Origin: Bog-473 sp963750075
Lineage (GTDB): Bacteria; Actinomycetota; Acidimicrobiia; Acidimicrobiales; RAAP-2
DNA length: 64,000 nucleotides
Direction of reading: 5' to 3'
NCBI GenBank assembly: GCA_963750075.1
Contig: CAVVPG010000006.1
Span: 62,001 to 126,000 of the forward strand
The notes under the pieces are model-generated. The model did no database searches. It had not been told where the DNA came from and saw only the letters and a program-made list of their open reading frames with translations. Each line of letters begins with the position of its first letter. Position 1 is the stretch's first letter. Below are positions 20,578 to 30,883 of the stretch, one piece after another. The position numbers and the translations under genes were made by a program.

Positions 20578-21759
20578 TCACACGAACAGAACGATCGAAA
20601 GGGCAGATGGTGGAGAACGGCATGTGGCATCACAGGCTCGCTCGCAGACCGGCTCCGACCGCCTCGACCGGAACGGTCGAAGGCTGAAGCGACCCGACCC
20701 GATCACCCGGGCGAGGGTGAACAGGATCAGCACCAGAGCCATGAGCACGAACGCCGCACCCCAACCTACGGAGACCGCCTTGGCCGACGGCTGGAACACC
20801 TGCTCATAGATTCGAAGGGGCAGGTCGTCCTGGTTGCCGTGCAAGGGGTTCCAGTTGTAGTGGGCGTTTCCACCGGCCGTCAGGAGGACTTCGGCCGTCT
20901 CCCCAGCGGTCCGAGCGACGCCGAGAATGGCTGCGGTGATCAGTCCGGCGCGCGCGGTCGGCAGGACGACACGGAGGGCGACCCGCCATTGCGGCGCTCC
21001 GAGCGCAGCGGCCGCTTCACGCAGGGATCCCGGCACGACCCGGATGACCTCAAGCGCAGCCCGGCAGGTGACCGGGATCATCATGATCGACAGGGCCATC
21101 GCGGCGGCGAACCCGGATTTTCCGTTCACGCCGCGGGGGACGACCCAGATGATGTAGATGAAGAGGCCGGCGATGATGGACGGGGTGCCGGTCATGGCGT
21201 CCACGACGTTGCGGACGAGGCGGGAGAGCGCGCTGTGGGACTCGACCATGTAGGTCGCGGTCAGGAAGGCTATCGGCACGGAGATCATGGTGGCGATCGC
21301 GACTTGCTCCATGGTGCCGACGATGGCGGCTCCCACCCCGAAGTCGGTCCCCGATTTGCCGCCCGTCATGTCGTTGACGAGGAAATGGGGAAAGTTGGCG
21401 AACACCACCGGCGCGCCCTTGAACACGACGTACAACACGACCGCGAGCAACGCCACCAGGGCGATCACGGCGCCGGTCCAGATAGCGACGGTGGCGAGAC
21501 GGTCCTTCATGATGAGGATGCCGTCACGCCGCCACACGAGGACGCCGTAGATCGTGTAGCTGAGGATGGCCCAGCAGAAGACGAATCCGAACCCGAGCGA
21601 GATGCCGGCCACACTGAAGCCGAGCCAGACCGCCGCCAGCGCCGCGACGGTGCTGCCGGCGAGGTCCACCACGCCGTCCCGGGACACGCGGCGCTTCGCA
21701 TTCGGACGATCGCCCTCGGCCGGCGAGGTCGGCACAGGACCTGCGAGAAGGTCGGTCAT
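20578..21759 (-). CDS. pstA: Phosphate ABC transporter permease PstA
   Basis: The 393-residue inner-membrane permease has the PstA pattern: an N-terminal pair of extra helices, then GVGAAIVGTMEQVAIATMIS, MTGTPSIIAGLFIYIIW and the EAA loop EAAAALGAPQWRVALRVVLP that docks with PstB, followed by GVARTAGETAEVLLTAGG. It partners with PstC in the channel. It overlaps pstC by ATGA and is followed 24 nt later by pstS. Confidence 0.94.
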   Translation of the reverse strand: MTDLLAGPVPTSPAEGDRPNAKRRVSRDGVVDLAGSTVAALAAVWLGFSVAGISLGFGFVFCWAILSYTIYGVLVWRRDGILIMKDRLATVAIWTGAVIALVALLAVVLYVVFKGAPVVFANFPHFLVNDMTGGKSGTDFGVGAAIVGTMEQVAIATMISVPIAFLTATYMVESHSALSRLVRNVVDAMTGTPSIIAGLFIYIIWVVPRGVNGKSGFAAAMALSIMMIPVTCRAALEVIRVVPGSLREAAAALGAPQWRVALRVVLPTARAGLITAAILGVARTAGETAEVLLTAGGNAHYNWNPLHGNQDDLPLRIYEQVFQPSAKAVSVGWGAAFVLMALVLILFTLARVIGSGRFSLRPFRSRRSEPVCERACDATCRSPPSALSIVLFV

Positions 21760-22745
21760 GAGGCCTGACCTACCGACCGGCGGGCCACGAGCCTGCCGCC
21801 CAGGCTGAAGACCAGCGTGGTGGCGAAGAGGGTGAGGGCGGCGAGAATCATCTCGCTCTGGCTGTGGACGTCGGACACGGGAAAGAAGAGGGCGACCTGT
21901 TTGGCGACGTCTCCGTTCCCCGGTCCGAGGATGGCCTTGGACACGACATTACTGCTGGACAGCACGAGCGCCACTGCGATCGTCTCGCCCAACGCCCGGC
22001 TCAGGCCCAGGAGCACGCCGCCGACGACGCCGTTGCGGGAAAAGGGCATGATCACGTCGGTGATGGTCCCCCACCGCGTCCCCCCCAACCCGAGGGCCGC
22101 TTCACAGGCGTCCCGGGGGGCCTGCGACATGACCTCCCGGCTGACCGACGACACGACCGGAATGATCATGATGGCCACGATGAGGCCGCAAATGAAGACC
22201 GAGTCGCGGTAGTTCCCGGGCTCCGTCGTCCGGAAGATGGGGATGAAGCCGAGGTGCTCGGCGATCCACGAGACGGGCGCGTGAACGTAGTTGTTCAGCG
22301 CTTCGAGCCCCCAGAACCCGAAGACGATGCTCGGCACGACGGCGAGCAAGTCGACCAGCCCGGTCAGCGCAGCTCGGAGCCTGGGCGGCGCATACTCGTT
22401 GATCATCAGTGCGATCGCCAGGGCGATCGGCGTGCCCACGATGACGGCGATCAACGCGATGAGCACCGAGCCAACCAGGATCCCGAGGACCCCCGGGTGG
22501 ATGGGGGTGGACCACACCGTTCCGGTGAAGAAGCGCCATTTGAACGTGACCAGCGCCCACCAGCCATGGACGACCAGAAAGACCAGGATGGACACGAGGA
22601 TGACCAGGACGATCGCCCCACTGGCCGCCAAGAGGGCGCGGAAGGCGCGGTCCGGGCCGGTCAGGTTGTGCTCGAGCGTGATCGGGGTGTCGTCGACCGG
22701 CTGGGCGTCGGCAGGAGCAGCCGGTGGCGGGGCAAGCGTCACCAT
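21756..22745 (-). CDS. pstC: Phosphate ABC transporter permease PstC
   Basis: The 329-residue permease has six or so membrane helices, LVDLLAVVPSIVFGFWGLEA, and the EAA loop CEAALGLGGTRWGTITDVIM before GLSRALGETIAVALV, all typical of PstC. ATG 22745 (MVTLAPPPAAPAD) is preferred; the longer frame is arginine-rich shadow. It lies 76 nt after the repaired stop of the Ig-repeat gene and overlaps pstA. Confidence 0.94.
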   Translation of the reverse strand: MVTLAPPPAAPADAQPVDDTPITLEHNLTGPDRAFRALLAASGAIVLVILVSILVFLVVHGWWALVTFKWRFFTGTVWSTPIHPGVLGILVGSVLIALIAVIVGTPIALAIALMINEYAPPRLRAALTGLVDLLAVVPSIVFGFWGLEALNNYVHAPVSWIAEHLGFIPIFRTTEPGNYRDSVFICGLIVAIMIIPVVSSVSREVMSQAPRDACEAALGLGGTRWGTITDVIMPFSRNGVVGGVLLGLSRALGETIAVALVLSSSNVVSKAILGPGNGDVAKQVALFFPVSDVHSQSEMILAALTLFATTLVFSLGGRLVARRSVGQAS

Positions 22746-22821
22746 GGCGCTCGACTCCCACCCGACCCGTCGGAGGGCATGCTTTGCACGGTGCCGACGG
22801 CGCCAATGGGTCGGCATCGCC

Positions 22822-23575
22822 TCAGCCCGCCATCGAGCCGTAGAAGACGGCGTCGCCCTCGGTGAAGACCCCGCCGTCGGAGGCCACCGAACCAGTAGCC
22901 CTTGCCGTCGGGAGTGGCCGCCATGCCCACGATGGGGCGGTTCAGTTGAATGCCTCCCGTCGAGCCGTAGAAGCCGGCGTCGCCGTAGTTGAAGACGCCC
23001 CCGTCGGAGGCCACCAGCCAGTAGCCCTTGCCGTCGGCCGTGGCGGCCATGCCCACGATGGGCCGGTTCAGCTGGAAGGACCCCGCCGAGCCGTCGAAGC
23101 CGGCATCGCCGTAGTTGAACACGCCCCCGTCGGAGGCCACCAGCCAGTAGCCCTTGCCGTCGGCAGTGGCGGCCATGCCCACGATGGGCCGGTTCAGCTG
23201 GATGGACCCCGTCGAGCCGTAGAAGCCGGCGTCGCCGTAGTTGAAGACGCCCCCGTCGGAGGCCACCAGCCAGTAGCCCTTGCCGTCGGGGGTGGCCGCC
23301 ATGCCCACGATGGGCCGGTTCAGCAGGATGGACCCCGTCGAGCCGTAGAAGCCGGCGTCGCCGTAGTTGAAGACGCCACCGTCGGAGGCCACCAGCCAGT
23401 AGCCCTTGCCGTCGGGGGTGGCCGCCATGCCCACGATGGGCCGGTTGAGCTGCATGGCCCCCGTCGAGCCGTGGAAGGCGGCGTCGCCCTCGGTGAACAC
23501 CCCACCGTCGGAGGCCACCAGCCAGTAGCCCTCGCCGTCGGGGGTGGCGGCCATGCCCACGATGGGCCGGTTCAG
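22822..23575 (-). repeat. Six tandem 126-bp repeats (42-residue units)
   Basis: Six head-to-tail units of 126 bp encode LNRPIVGMAATPDGKGYW followed by LVASDGGVFNYGDAGFYGST and a few more residues. The units are nearly identical at the DNA level, so they are prone to copy-number change or assembly collapse. The last unit has one extra base near 22890 that breaks the frame; without it the unit ends in a natural TGA at 22822. Confidence 0.9.
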
Positions 23576-26255
23576 CGACCCGCTTGACGTTGCGACGGTG
23601 GCCGGCGTGAAGGAGATCGTGACGCTCAAGCCGGTCAGCGGCAAATTGTCCGTGACGTCGGTCGCGGTGAAGGTCACACTCTCGGGGCTCTTGTCCGTCA
23701 CGGTGAACGTTGCCACGCCGTTCGAATCGGTGGTGGCCGTCGCGGGAGACACGACCGCATTGACCGACATGGGGACAAGGGTCACGACTTTGCCGCTCAG
23801 GGGCAGCCCGTTGCCATCATTGAGAATCACCTCGACCGTGGCACTGGAGTGGCCATCGGCCGGCACCGTCGTGCGGCTGGCGACGATGTCCGAATCGGCG
23901 ACAACCGGCACCGTCGGCGGGGGCGTGCCGAAGGTGACCTGGACCTCCTCGCCCACCAGCGGCAGGTTGTCGGTGGTGTCGGTGGCTCGGTAGCGAACGG
24001 TCTCCGCGGTGGCGTCGGTGACCTTAAATGTCGCCTGGCCGGACGCGTTGGTCACCACCCCTGTGGATGGCGCGATCACTGACGAGCCGTTCAACGCGGT
24101 CAAGGTGAGCGTGACGCCCGGGACCGGGTTGGCGTTGTGGTCCTCCATCGTCACCGTGATCGTCGACGCCGTCGTGCCGTCGGCGGGGACGGAGGAGGGG
24201 CTGGCTTGCACCGTCGACTGGCTGGCCTGCGGGACCCCGGGGGTGAACGTGACGGTAACCGTCTGGGTCACGGTGACACTGTCGGTGGTGTCGGTTGCGG
24301 TGTACGTGATCGACTCCGCCGTGGTGTCAAAGGCATTGAACGAGATCTCGCCGCTTCCATCCGTCGTGGTGATCAGGACTCCGCCGGAGAACCCCGAAGG
24401 CACGACTTTGGTCGTGGTCGATGGGTTCGGCGTGCCGCGTAATAGCTCCCGACACGGTGACCGTCTTGCCCGCAAGAGGGTTTCCGAACTGATCCTCGAT
24501 CGTCACCGTGAGCGACGTGGCCGTGGCCCCGTCGGCGGTGACCGTGGTCTGGAGACGCCGTCATCGACGAGCTGGACGGCGAAGCTGCGGGCACCTCGAA
24601 GGTCACCTGGGATCGTCGCCGGCGAGGGCGAGGTTGCTGTCCGTGGTGTCGACGGCGTTGAACGTGACCGTTCTGCGGAGGTGTCGCTCACCGAGAAGGT
24701 GGCCTGGCCGTTGCTTCCCGTTGTTTGCGGGCCGGGCGTGATGACCGCGTTGGTGGACGATGAGGCGCTCAGCGTCACGCTCTTGCCGGCGACGGGACTG
24801 GTGCCATCGAGCAGGGTGACGGTGACGGTTCCCGTCGGCTGCGGACCGCCACTGGCTACGCTCGACACGATCGGGGCCGTCGTCGTCACGGTGGAGTCGG
24901 TCGCCGAAACGGTGAGAGTCCCGAACGTGACGCTGACACTCTGGCCGGTCAGGGGAACGCAGTCGGTCGTGTCGGTCGCCGAGTAGATCACGGTCTCGAC
25001 CGTCGTGTCGGACACGGTGAAGGTGGCCTGGCCCTGGGCATTGGTGTCGGACCCGGCCGACGCGGGCGAGATCATCGAGTTGCCGCTGCCCTGGTCGAGC
25101 GTCATCGAGCTTGCTGGCGAACGGGTTGGGGGGCCGCCCCCTGGTCCTTGAGCGTGACGGTGACCGTTGTGTTGCCACCCGGGGGCACCGACGTGCTGAG
25201 GGCGGCGATGGAGGAGTTGGACGGGGTGGCCACGGTGCGGCAAAGGTGACCGCCGCGGTCTGCGTCACTACCACTTGGGGTTGTCGGTAGTGTCGGTGGC
25301 CGTGTAGGTGACCGGTTCGGCCGTGGTGTCGCTCACATTGAAGGCCACCTGCCCGTGCCGTCGGTCGTCGCCGTCGCCCCGGAGGAGCCGATGACATTGA
25401 TGGTGGAGTGGCCAGAACCTTGGGACAGGGTGACGGATTTCCCGGTGGTCACCGGGTGGTTGGTATCCATGAGAGTGACAGTGATCGTCGAGGTGTTCAC
25501 TCCATCGGCCGCCACCGTGGTCGGGCTGGCCACCACGGTCGAATTCGCGGCCGAGGTCGGCGCGGTCGCCGGCGCTGACCCGTCACCCGGATTGAAGCCG
25601 TTGTCGCCCAGTCGCCGTGGGGGACGTCACGTTCAAAGGCGCCGAGAAGAGGTGCGGCGTTGTGAACGCGGCGGGGTTTCCGCACCCGGCCGGGCTCTCG
25701 GAGAAGATACCGAGCACGCACTGGTTCGGGGCAACGTCGCATTTGCCGACCATGTTGGGCGCACCGAGCGCCCCGTCTGGCAGGTCCTCGATGACGTATG
25801 CGTTGGCCCCCAGCGAGCGACATGCTGCCGTCGCTCCCGTGCGGCGCCGGCGCAAGCGTCGCATCCTCGCAGTTGTCCGGCTGGCTGGGCAGGGGTGCTG
25901 AGCCACCCGCGTCGGTGCACTCCACGACGAAGAAGTTGCCGGTCGTGGGTGACTCCGGCGGCCGTGAGAGCGGCGTTGTTCATCGTCGTGTTGGCGGCGA
26001 CGGTGACGGTGATGCTCTGACCGCTGGAGTAAGGGGTCCCGGGCGTAAAGTGCACGGTGCCGGCAGACAAGGTGGTGCTCAGCGAGGTGGGGCCGTTCGT
26101 CAGCGTGTTGGCGCCGGCCACACCGCAGGCCCACGGCGGCGAGAAGCGCCAACGTCGAAACCAGCAACGCCACGAGGAACGCCACGGCGAAGGCCCGACG
26201 CGGTGCTGCTGTTCGCTCGTACGCGTCGTCTCTGGCCGTGTCGTGTACGGATCAA
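22822..26255 (-). CDS. Secreted Ig-like repeat protein with six C-terminal 42-residue repeats (frameshifted)
   Basis: Reading pieces in three frames rejoin into one secreted protein of roughly 1,100 residues. Order: a signal peptide (VALLVSTLALLAAVG, GTG 26185 or a TTG at 26255 overlapping the previous stop), a Cys-containing domain shared with two neighbours (CEDATLAPAP, NQCVLGIFSES), several bacterial Ig-like (Big_1/invasin type) repeats with the pattern TVPADG..TVEVILND..G.PL.GK.VTL, and six LNRPIVGMAATPDGKGYW repeats. Frame changes occur at about 22890, between 24.4 and 24.6 kb, and between 24.9 and 26.1 kb. Likely an adhesin or surface-layer component; no enzyme domain seen. Confidence 0.65.
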
Positions 26256-27058
26256 GGGCGCCCTTCGTATGTTGGACGGCGGAGGTAACGGAGGGCGGAT
26301 CCGGCCACGAGCAGGACAAACCCGACGCCGAGCAGCCACGGCCACAGCGTGGGGCCTCCGGTGTTCGCCAGTGTGGCTGGGGGTACCGAGACTCCTGCTG
26401 CCGCTCCGCCGGTCGTCGAGCCGGAGCTCGACCCGCTGGCCGCGCTTGTGGACCCAGCTCCGTTGCTGGCCGCGGTCGACTGCACCTGGAACGGTGCGGA
26501 GAACAGGTGGGGCTTGGTGAAATCGTTCTGGTTCGAGAAGAAGCCGAGCACGCACTGGTGCTCAGCGTCGTCACACATCGTTCCGTTCGATACCCCTAGA
26601 TCGGCTCCATCGGGGAGGGCGTAGATCGTGTACCCCTTGAGGAAGAAACTCCCATCGGCCCCCACACCAGCCTGGGAATCAATCGTCTCTGGCTCGCAGT
26701 CAGTTGGTTGCTTGGGGAGATTCGCCTGCTGTCCGCCGAGGTCGGAACATTCGAGAACCTTGATGGCTACGGCTCCGCTCGGGAATCCGGCACTCTCGAG
26801 CGAGCTCTGACTCAGCGTCGAGTTGGGAGCAACCGAAAGGTCGACGACCTGGTGGTTGACGAGAGGATTCGTCGCCACGACACCACTGGGGCTGACCTTC
26901 AGCGTCACGGTGCCATTGGAGAGGGGGGCTGCGCTCGCGTGAGAAGAGAACACCCCCACGAAAATGGCCGAGACCACGAACACCGCACCGAGGAGCTGCA
27001 GGGCCAGCGACACTCGCCTCGACTCGTGCCAGACCCCGCCTCGACTCCGCGGAACCAT
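26252..27058 (-). CDS. Secreted protein with LANTG cell-wall sorting tail
   Basis: The intact 268-residue protein has a basic N-terminus and signal helix (about residues 17-44), one domain with four cysteines (C104, C121, C162, C169) including VLECSDLGG and QCVLGFFSNQNDFTKPHLFS, a Ser/Gly/Thr linker (195-225), and a tail LANTGGPTLWPWLLGVGFVL ending in RYLRR. LAxTG is the motif used by class E sortases, and such a sortase is encoded at 34.4-36 kb. The Cys pattern recalls neocarzinostatin-like Ig folds, but that is tentative. Two neighbours carry the same domain. It lies between the PstS-like gene and the Ig-repeat gene. Confidence 0.78.
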   Translation of the reverse strand: MVPRSRGGVWHESRRVSLALQLLGAVFVVSAIFVGVFSSHASAAPLSNGTVTLKVSPSGVVATNPLVNHQVVDLSVAPNSTLSQSSLESAGFPSGAVAIKVLECSDLGGQQANLPKQPTDCEPETIDSQAGVGADGSFFLKGYTIYALPDGADLGVSNGTMCDDAEHQCVLGFFSNQNDFTKPHLFSAPFQVQSTAASNGAGSTSAASGSSSGSTTGGAAAGVSVPPATLANTGGPTLWPWLLGVGFVLLVAGSALRYLRRPTYEGRP

Positions 27059-27181
27059 CCATCTTTCGGCGCTCCGGTGGAGCGGGCTTTTGCACCACGG
27101 TCATCGATCGCCGAGATCCTGCGTCTTTACTGTCGCTACCGGCATGTCGCTCACTCTTTCCCTACTTTCCATGGACCACAG

Positions 27182-27223
27182 CCGAGGGGTGCCTCTGCGA
27201 TCGCTCGCAAGGACACCCCTCGG
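27182..27223 (-). terminator. 10-bp inverted repeat in the gap after the PstS-like gene
   Basis: CCGAGGGGTG (27182-27191) and CACCCCTCGG (27214-27223) form a perfect 10-bp stem around a 22-nt loop that contains the palindrome GCGATCGC. It lies 70 nt after the stop of the upstream gene on the minus strand. The T-rich tract is on the wrong side for a minus-strand intrinsic terminator, so attenuation or mRNA processing within the operon is also possible. Confidence 0.35.
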
Positions 27224-27292
27224 ATCGAGGTATTGATCTCTTTTTTCTATTTTTTCCAGGAGGACACGAACTGGTCCACCTGGGCCTTCCTC

Positions 27293-29565
27293 TTAGCTGT
27301 TCGGGTCGGTCACAGCCAGGACCGGCGGATGCCCGGGGAAGTAGACGTTGGTTGGGGCGGGGCCTCCGCTGGTTCCGGTCACCGGTGTGTTGTTCAGCGT
27401 GATGGTGCTCCCGCTGATCGACGAAACGGTGGTGTTCGCCGGGAGGGCGATCGAATAGCCCGTCGGGATGGTGACGGACCAGCCGGTCTGCACACCCGGA
27501 GGAACCGGTCCGGTCAAGGTGATGGTGGAACTCGATCGTGCTGATGCCACCCGAGGCGATGCTCAGGTTGGCATCACACGACCCGTTGGGGTTGACCTGG
27601 CCATCGCCGGAAACGGTCTGCGCGGTGGCCGAGAGCTCCGGCGTGGTGTCATCGAGGCGGGAGAACCCGTACTGACCATTGATGATGTTGGTCAGGTCGG
27701 CGTCGAAGCTCCCACCGGTCACGTGGTTCGTCCCCTTCACGATCTGGCCACCCGAGGCCACGAACTGCGTGTCGGTGTTGGAGTCGCAGAGCCAGTTCAA
27801 GAACCCTCCAGTCGACGCCCGGACCTTGTCGGTCCGGTAGATGTTGAACAGCGTCCTCGACGTCGGGAAGGTGTTGTTGCGCTCGTCCTTGATGGAGATC
27901 TTCACGCCGTTCCCAGTCACCTCCGTCGATTCGAAGGTGGTGGGTTGCCCACCCGTCACCACGCCCGGGTTCACCTCGAGGCTGGCGACCGAGGCGGTCG
28001 GGTTGGCGTCGTAGGCACCGTTGCCCATGTAATAAATCGACGTGGCGATGTCCACGGCCTGGTCGGGCGCATCGGTGGCCCCCCAGTCAGCGCCAGCGAA
28101 GTCACCAATCTGGTTGGCGTCGTTCTCGAGCGCGATCTCAAGGTTCGCGGGTCCGGGCCCCTGGGCGTTCTGAGGGTCGCCCTGCGAGGCGGCGTCCTCG
28201 TTGAAGTTGGTCGGTGCCGGTGCAGTTCCCTGAGACCGAGCCCGCCTTGGTGAAGTTGTTGAACGTCGCTGCCGTACCCGAACCGGCGTTCACGCCGATG
28301 ATGCGGATGGGGACGCCAATGGGCGTTCCCTGGCCGGGAACCTGACCTGACGAGAGGTTGGTCAGCTGACCCCAGTCAGTGATCTGGCTGTCACCGGCCG
28401 TTGCGCTCGAGCCGTGCTGACACCAAAGCCGGTAGGCCGCACTGCTTGCCCCACCCCCGCCGCCGATCGGGGTGTTGTCCACGTCCGAGAACGGGGTGCC
28501 CGAGCATGGATTGGCCAGGCCCGATGTATTTGGCGTGCAGCTGTAGGAGTCACCCGGCAGCCAGCCGGCGGCAACCGGACCGATGCCACCGCTCGGGAAG
28601 GCGGTACACACCTTGGTGCCTGCGTTGTTGTAGCTGGGGTACTGACCCGCGGTGCTGCACTGCGGGTCCACGTTGGTCAGGTACCCGCTTGGGGAGCCGT
28701 ACGACTCTGGGTTGATGTTGAACTGGAAGTCGACGGCTGGGACGCTGTCCTTGGCGTAGCCGAGCTCCTGCCCAGCGCAACCCGCGACACCGAACGGCTT
28801 CGACGAACGAGAGTAGTCGACGGTCGTGTTGTTGGGGGTGCCGAGTGTTCCGCACAGCTCTCCCTGGCCGTTACCCGAACCGACGTCGTTGATGCCCTGC
28901 AGCTCCTCCGTGGACGCGAAGTTGTCGTTGACGTCCGACTGGGTGTTGTTGGGGTTTGAGTTGGGCGTGATCGTGTCCGTTCCGCCCGTGAGGCCACTGA
29001 AGTCCGCCGTGACCACCGGCGTCGCGTGACCAGAGGCGACCGCCGGGGTGATCACGTACGTGCCCGGCCCCGTCGAGGGACCCGTGACCGTCGTGCCGGC
29101 TGGCCCGTTGGTGGCGTTGCTCAACGTGGTCTGGATGCTTGCTGCGCTGGCGTTGAACGCGATGCCCGAGGCCGTCGAGAAGCCCGCAATCGTGATGCTG
29201 AAGGTCCCCGCTGTCGCCCCCGACGTGTTGACGGTGTAGGCGGCTGGGGTGAGGCAGTATGCATTGCTCGTCGTCGGCTGGCACCCGAACGGGAACAGGC
29301 CGGATACCGCATAGAGGTCGCTGATGGTTTGCATCATGTAGAGCGTGGTGTCCGAGCCCTCGGCGTGGTCAACATTGCTCATCTGGTAGTTGGCCGGCAA
29401 CCAGGAGGGGTAGGTATCGAACGTGGGGAAGGACGGAGTGGTGGGCAGACCGGCCGAGGCCGTTCGGCCGCCCCGACACCCAGAACCAGTCGCGGCGGCC
29501 AGGGTTGCCACGCCGAGCGAGGATGCGACCGCAGCAATGCGGTTTCGCAGCTTACGGGGTTTCAT
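27293..29565 (-). CDS. Large secreted PstS-like substrate-binding protein (frameshifted)
   Basis: ATG 29565 has AAGGAG upstream and gives MKPRKLRNRIAAVASSLGVA, a signal peptide. The first ~480 residues are intact and end in PBP-like sequence: WCQHGSSATAGDSQITDWGQ, then VPIRIIGVNAGSGTAATFNN, which matches the SDGSGT phosphate loop position. Frame changes near 28200 and 27545 join this to SLEVNPGVVTGGQPTTFEST and a final GYSIALPANTTVSSISG to the stop at 27293. Total about 757 residues. A distant PstS relative is my best call. A TM anchor was not seen at the repaired C-terminus, unlike its neighbours. Confidence 0.6.
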
Positions 29566-29705
29566 GATGATTGGTTTCTCCTTTTGGTTGTCTTTAGATT
29601 CGCTGTAGGTGAGTCGGTGCCGTGCTGATGCAATCCGCTCGGCTCGGCGGATGCTGGGTGGTGAGTCCCTCCCAGCATCCGCTTGCGAGCTCGCGGGCCG
29701 CTGCG

Positions 29706-30433
29706 TTACGCGGCCTGCTGCTGGCGACGCCGGCGATTGCGGAGCGACCAGCCGCCGAAGACTGCGAGCTGCAGCCAGTGGCAGACCGATGGCCAAGGGC
29801 ACCTCGGGAGTGCCATCACCCGGACTCGCCCCGTCGTCTTGCCCGTCAGGTGACGGAGTCACCTGCGAAGGCGCCGGTGAAGAGGTGCGGCGTTGTGAAG
29901 GCGGCGGGGTTTCCGCCGCCCACGGCCGGGCTCTCGGAGAAGATACCGAGAACGCACTGGTTCGGGGCAACGTCGCATTTGCCGACCATGTTGGGCGTCC
30001 CGAGGGCCCCGTTGGGCAGGTCCTCGATGACGTATGCGTTGCTCCCCGTGAGCGATATGCTGCCATCGCTCCCGTGCGGCGCCGGCGTAATGGCCGCATC
30101 CTCGCAGTTGTTCGGCGGCGGGCAGGGTGCAGGGTGCCACTCGTGTCGGTGCACTCCACGACGAAGAAGTTGCCGGTCGTGGGTACTCCGGCGGCCGTGA
30201 GAGCGGTCCGTTGTTCATCGTCGTGTTGGCGGCCACGGTGACGGTGATGCTCTGACCGCTGGAGTAAGGGGTCCCAGGCGTCACCGTGCCAATGGTGCTC
30301 AGCGAGGTGGCGTGCCGTTCGTCAGCGTGTTCGCGCCGGCCGCACCCGACCCGAGACCGATTGCGAACACCGCACAGCACACAGTTGCGGCGCTGGTAGC
30401 GGCGACAGTCTTGAGGGCATGCCTTATGGACAT
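29706..30433 (-). pseudogene. Small secreted protein with PEP-CTERM-like tail (frameshifted)
   Basis: ATG 30433 follows AAAGGAG and gives MSIRHALKTVAATSAATVCC, a signal peptide. The body carries the same Cys domain as two downstream genes (FFVVECTD, CEDAAITPAP, NQCVLGIFSESP). Frame changes near 30310, 30200, 30120, 29882 and 29760 are needed. The repaired tail is TPEVPLAIGLPLAA, LAVFGGWSLRNRRRR and a stop at 29706: a P-E motif, hydrophobic helix and arginine cluster, as in exosortase targets. It is first in the pst gene string, behind the PHO-box-like repeats. It may be intact in reality if the indels are sequencing errors. Confidence 0.6.
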
Positions 30434-30536
30434 ACAGGTCGCTCCTTTAGGTCTACGAAACGAGGCACCGGCCATCGGCGCTCCCACGACTGGGTCCGTT
30501 CTCTCACGGGACGCGGTACCCGGTCAACCTGAAAGC

Positions 30537-30581
30537 ACCCTAAAGGCCCAGGTGACACACAGAGATAACCTTCGGATAACC
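30537..30581 (-). promoter_or_regulatory. PHO-box-like direct repeats and promoter at head of the pst gene string
   Basis: On the minus strand, GGTTATC occurs twice (30575-30581 and 30564-30570) with a 4-nt spacer, giving the 11-nt period used by PhoB/PhoP-type regulators. A weaker third unit (TGTGTCACC, about 30552-30560) continues the period. A TAnnnT-type -10 (TAGGGT, 30537-30542) follows about 10 nt later, where a PHO-box-driven promoter would have it. The first gene starts at 30433. I saw nothing else clear between here and 30883. Confidence 0.5.
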
Positions 30582-30883
30582 CGGCCGTGTAGCGCACGCC
30601 ACATTCGCCCCCTTCGGGGCCTCAACGCCAGTGTCAGGCACGGACGCCTCGCTCGGGTCAGCGTCTCCGGGGTCTTTGGCCTGATGAGGACGCAGCCCAT
30701 GGGGCACAAGCTCGCACGGTCCCGTCCAGGAATGACCGACGTTCAGAATGCATCGGGTTGCACGGCGCGATCGACGTCGGATCTGGAAGCACGAGGACTT
30801 CTGCCGGCAGACTCCGGTTTGGAAGGAGTATCTCGTCGCCCGGTGGATTCGAGATTTCGCGATCGCGTGTGTATTGTGCGCCC

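Noticed and set aside
22822..23575. CRISPR array
   Set aside because: The 126-bp units are contiguous, have no spacers and code for protein repeats.
27236..27260. Intrinsic terminator with T-run after the 27182-27223 stem
   Set aside because: The T-run is on the plus strand, where no gene ends; minus-strand genes would have an A-run before the stem.
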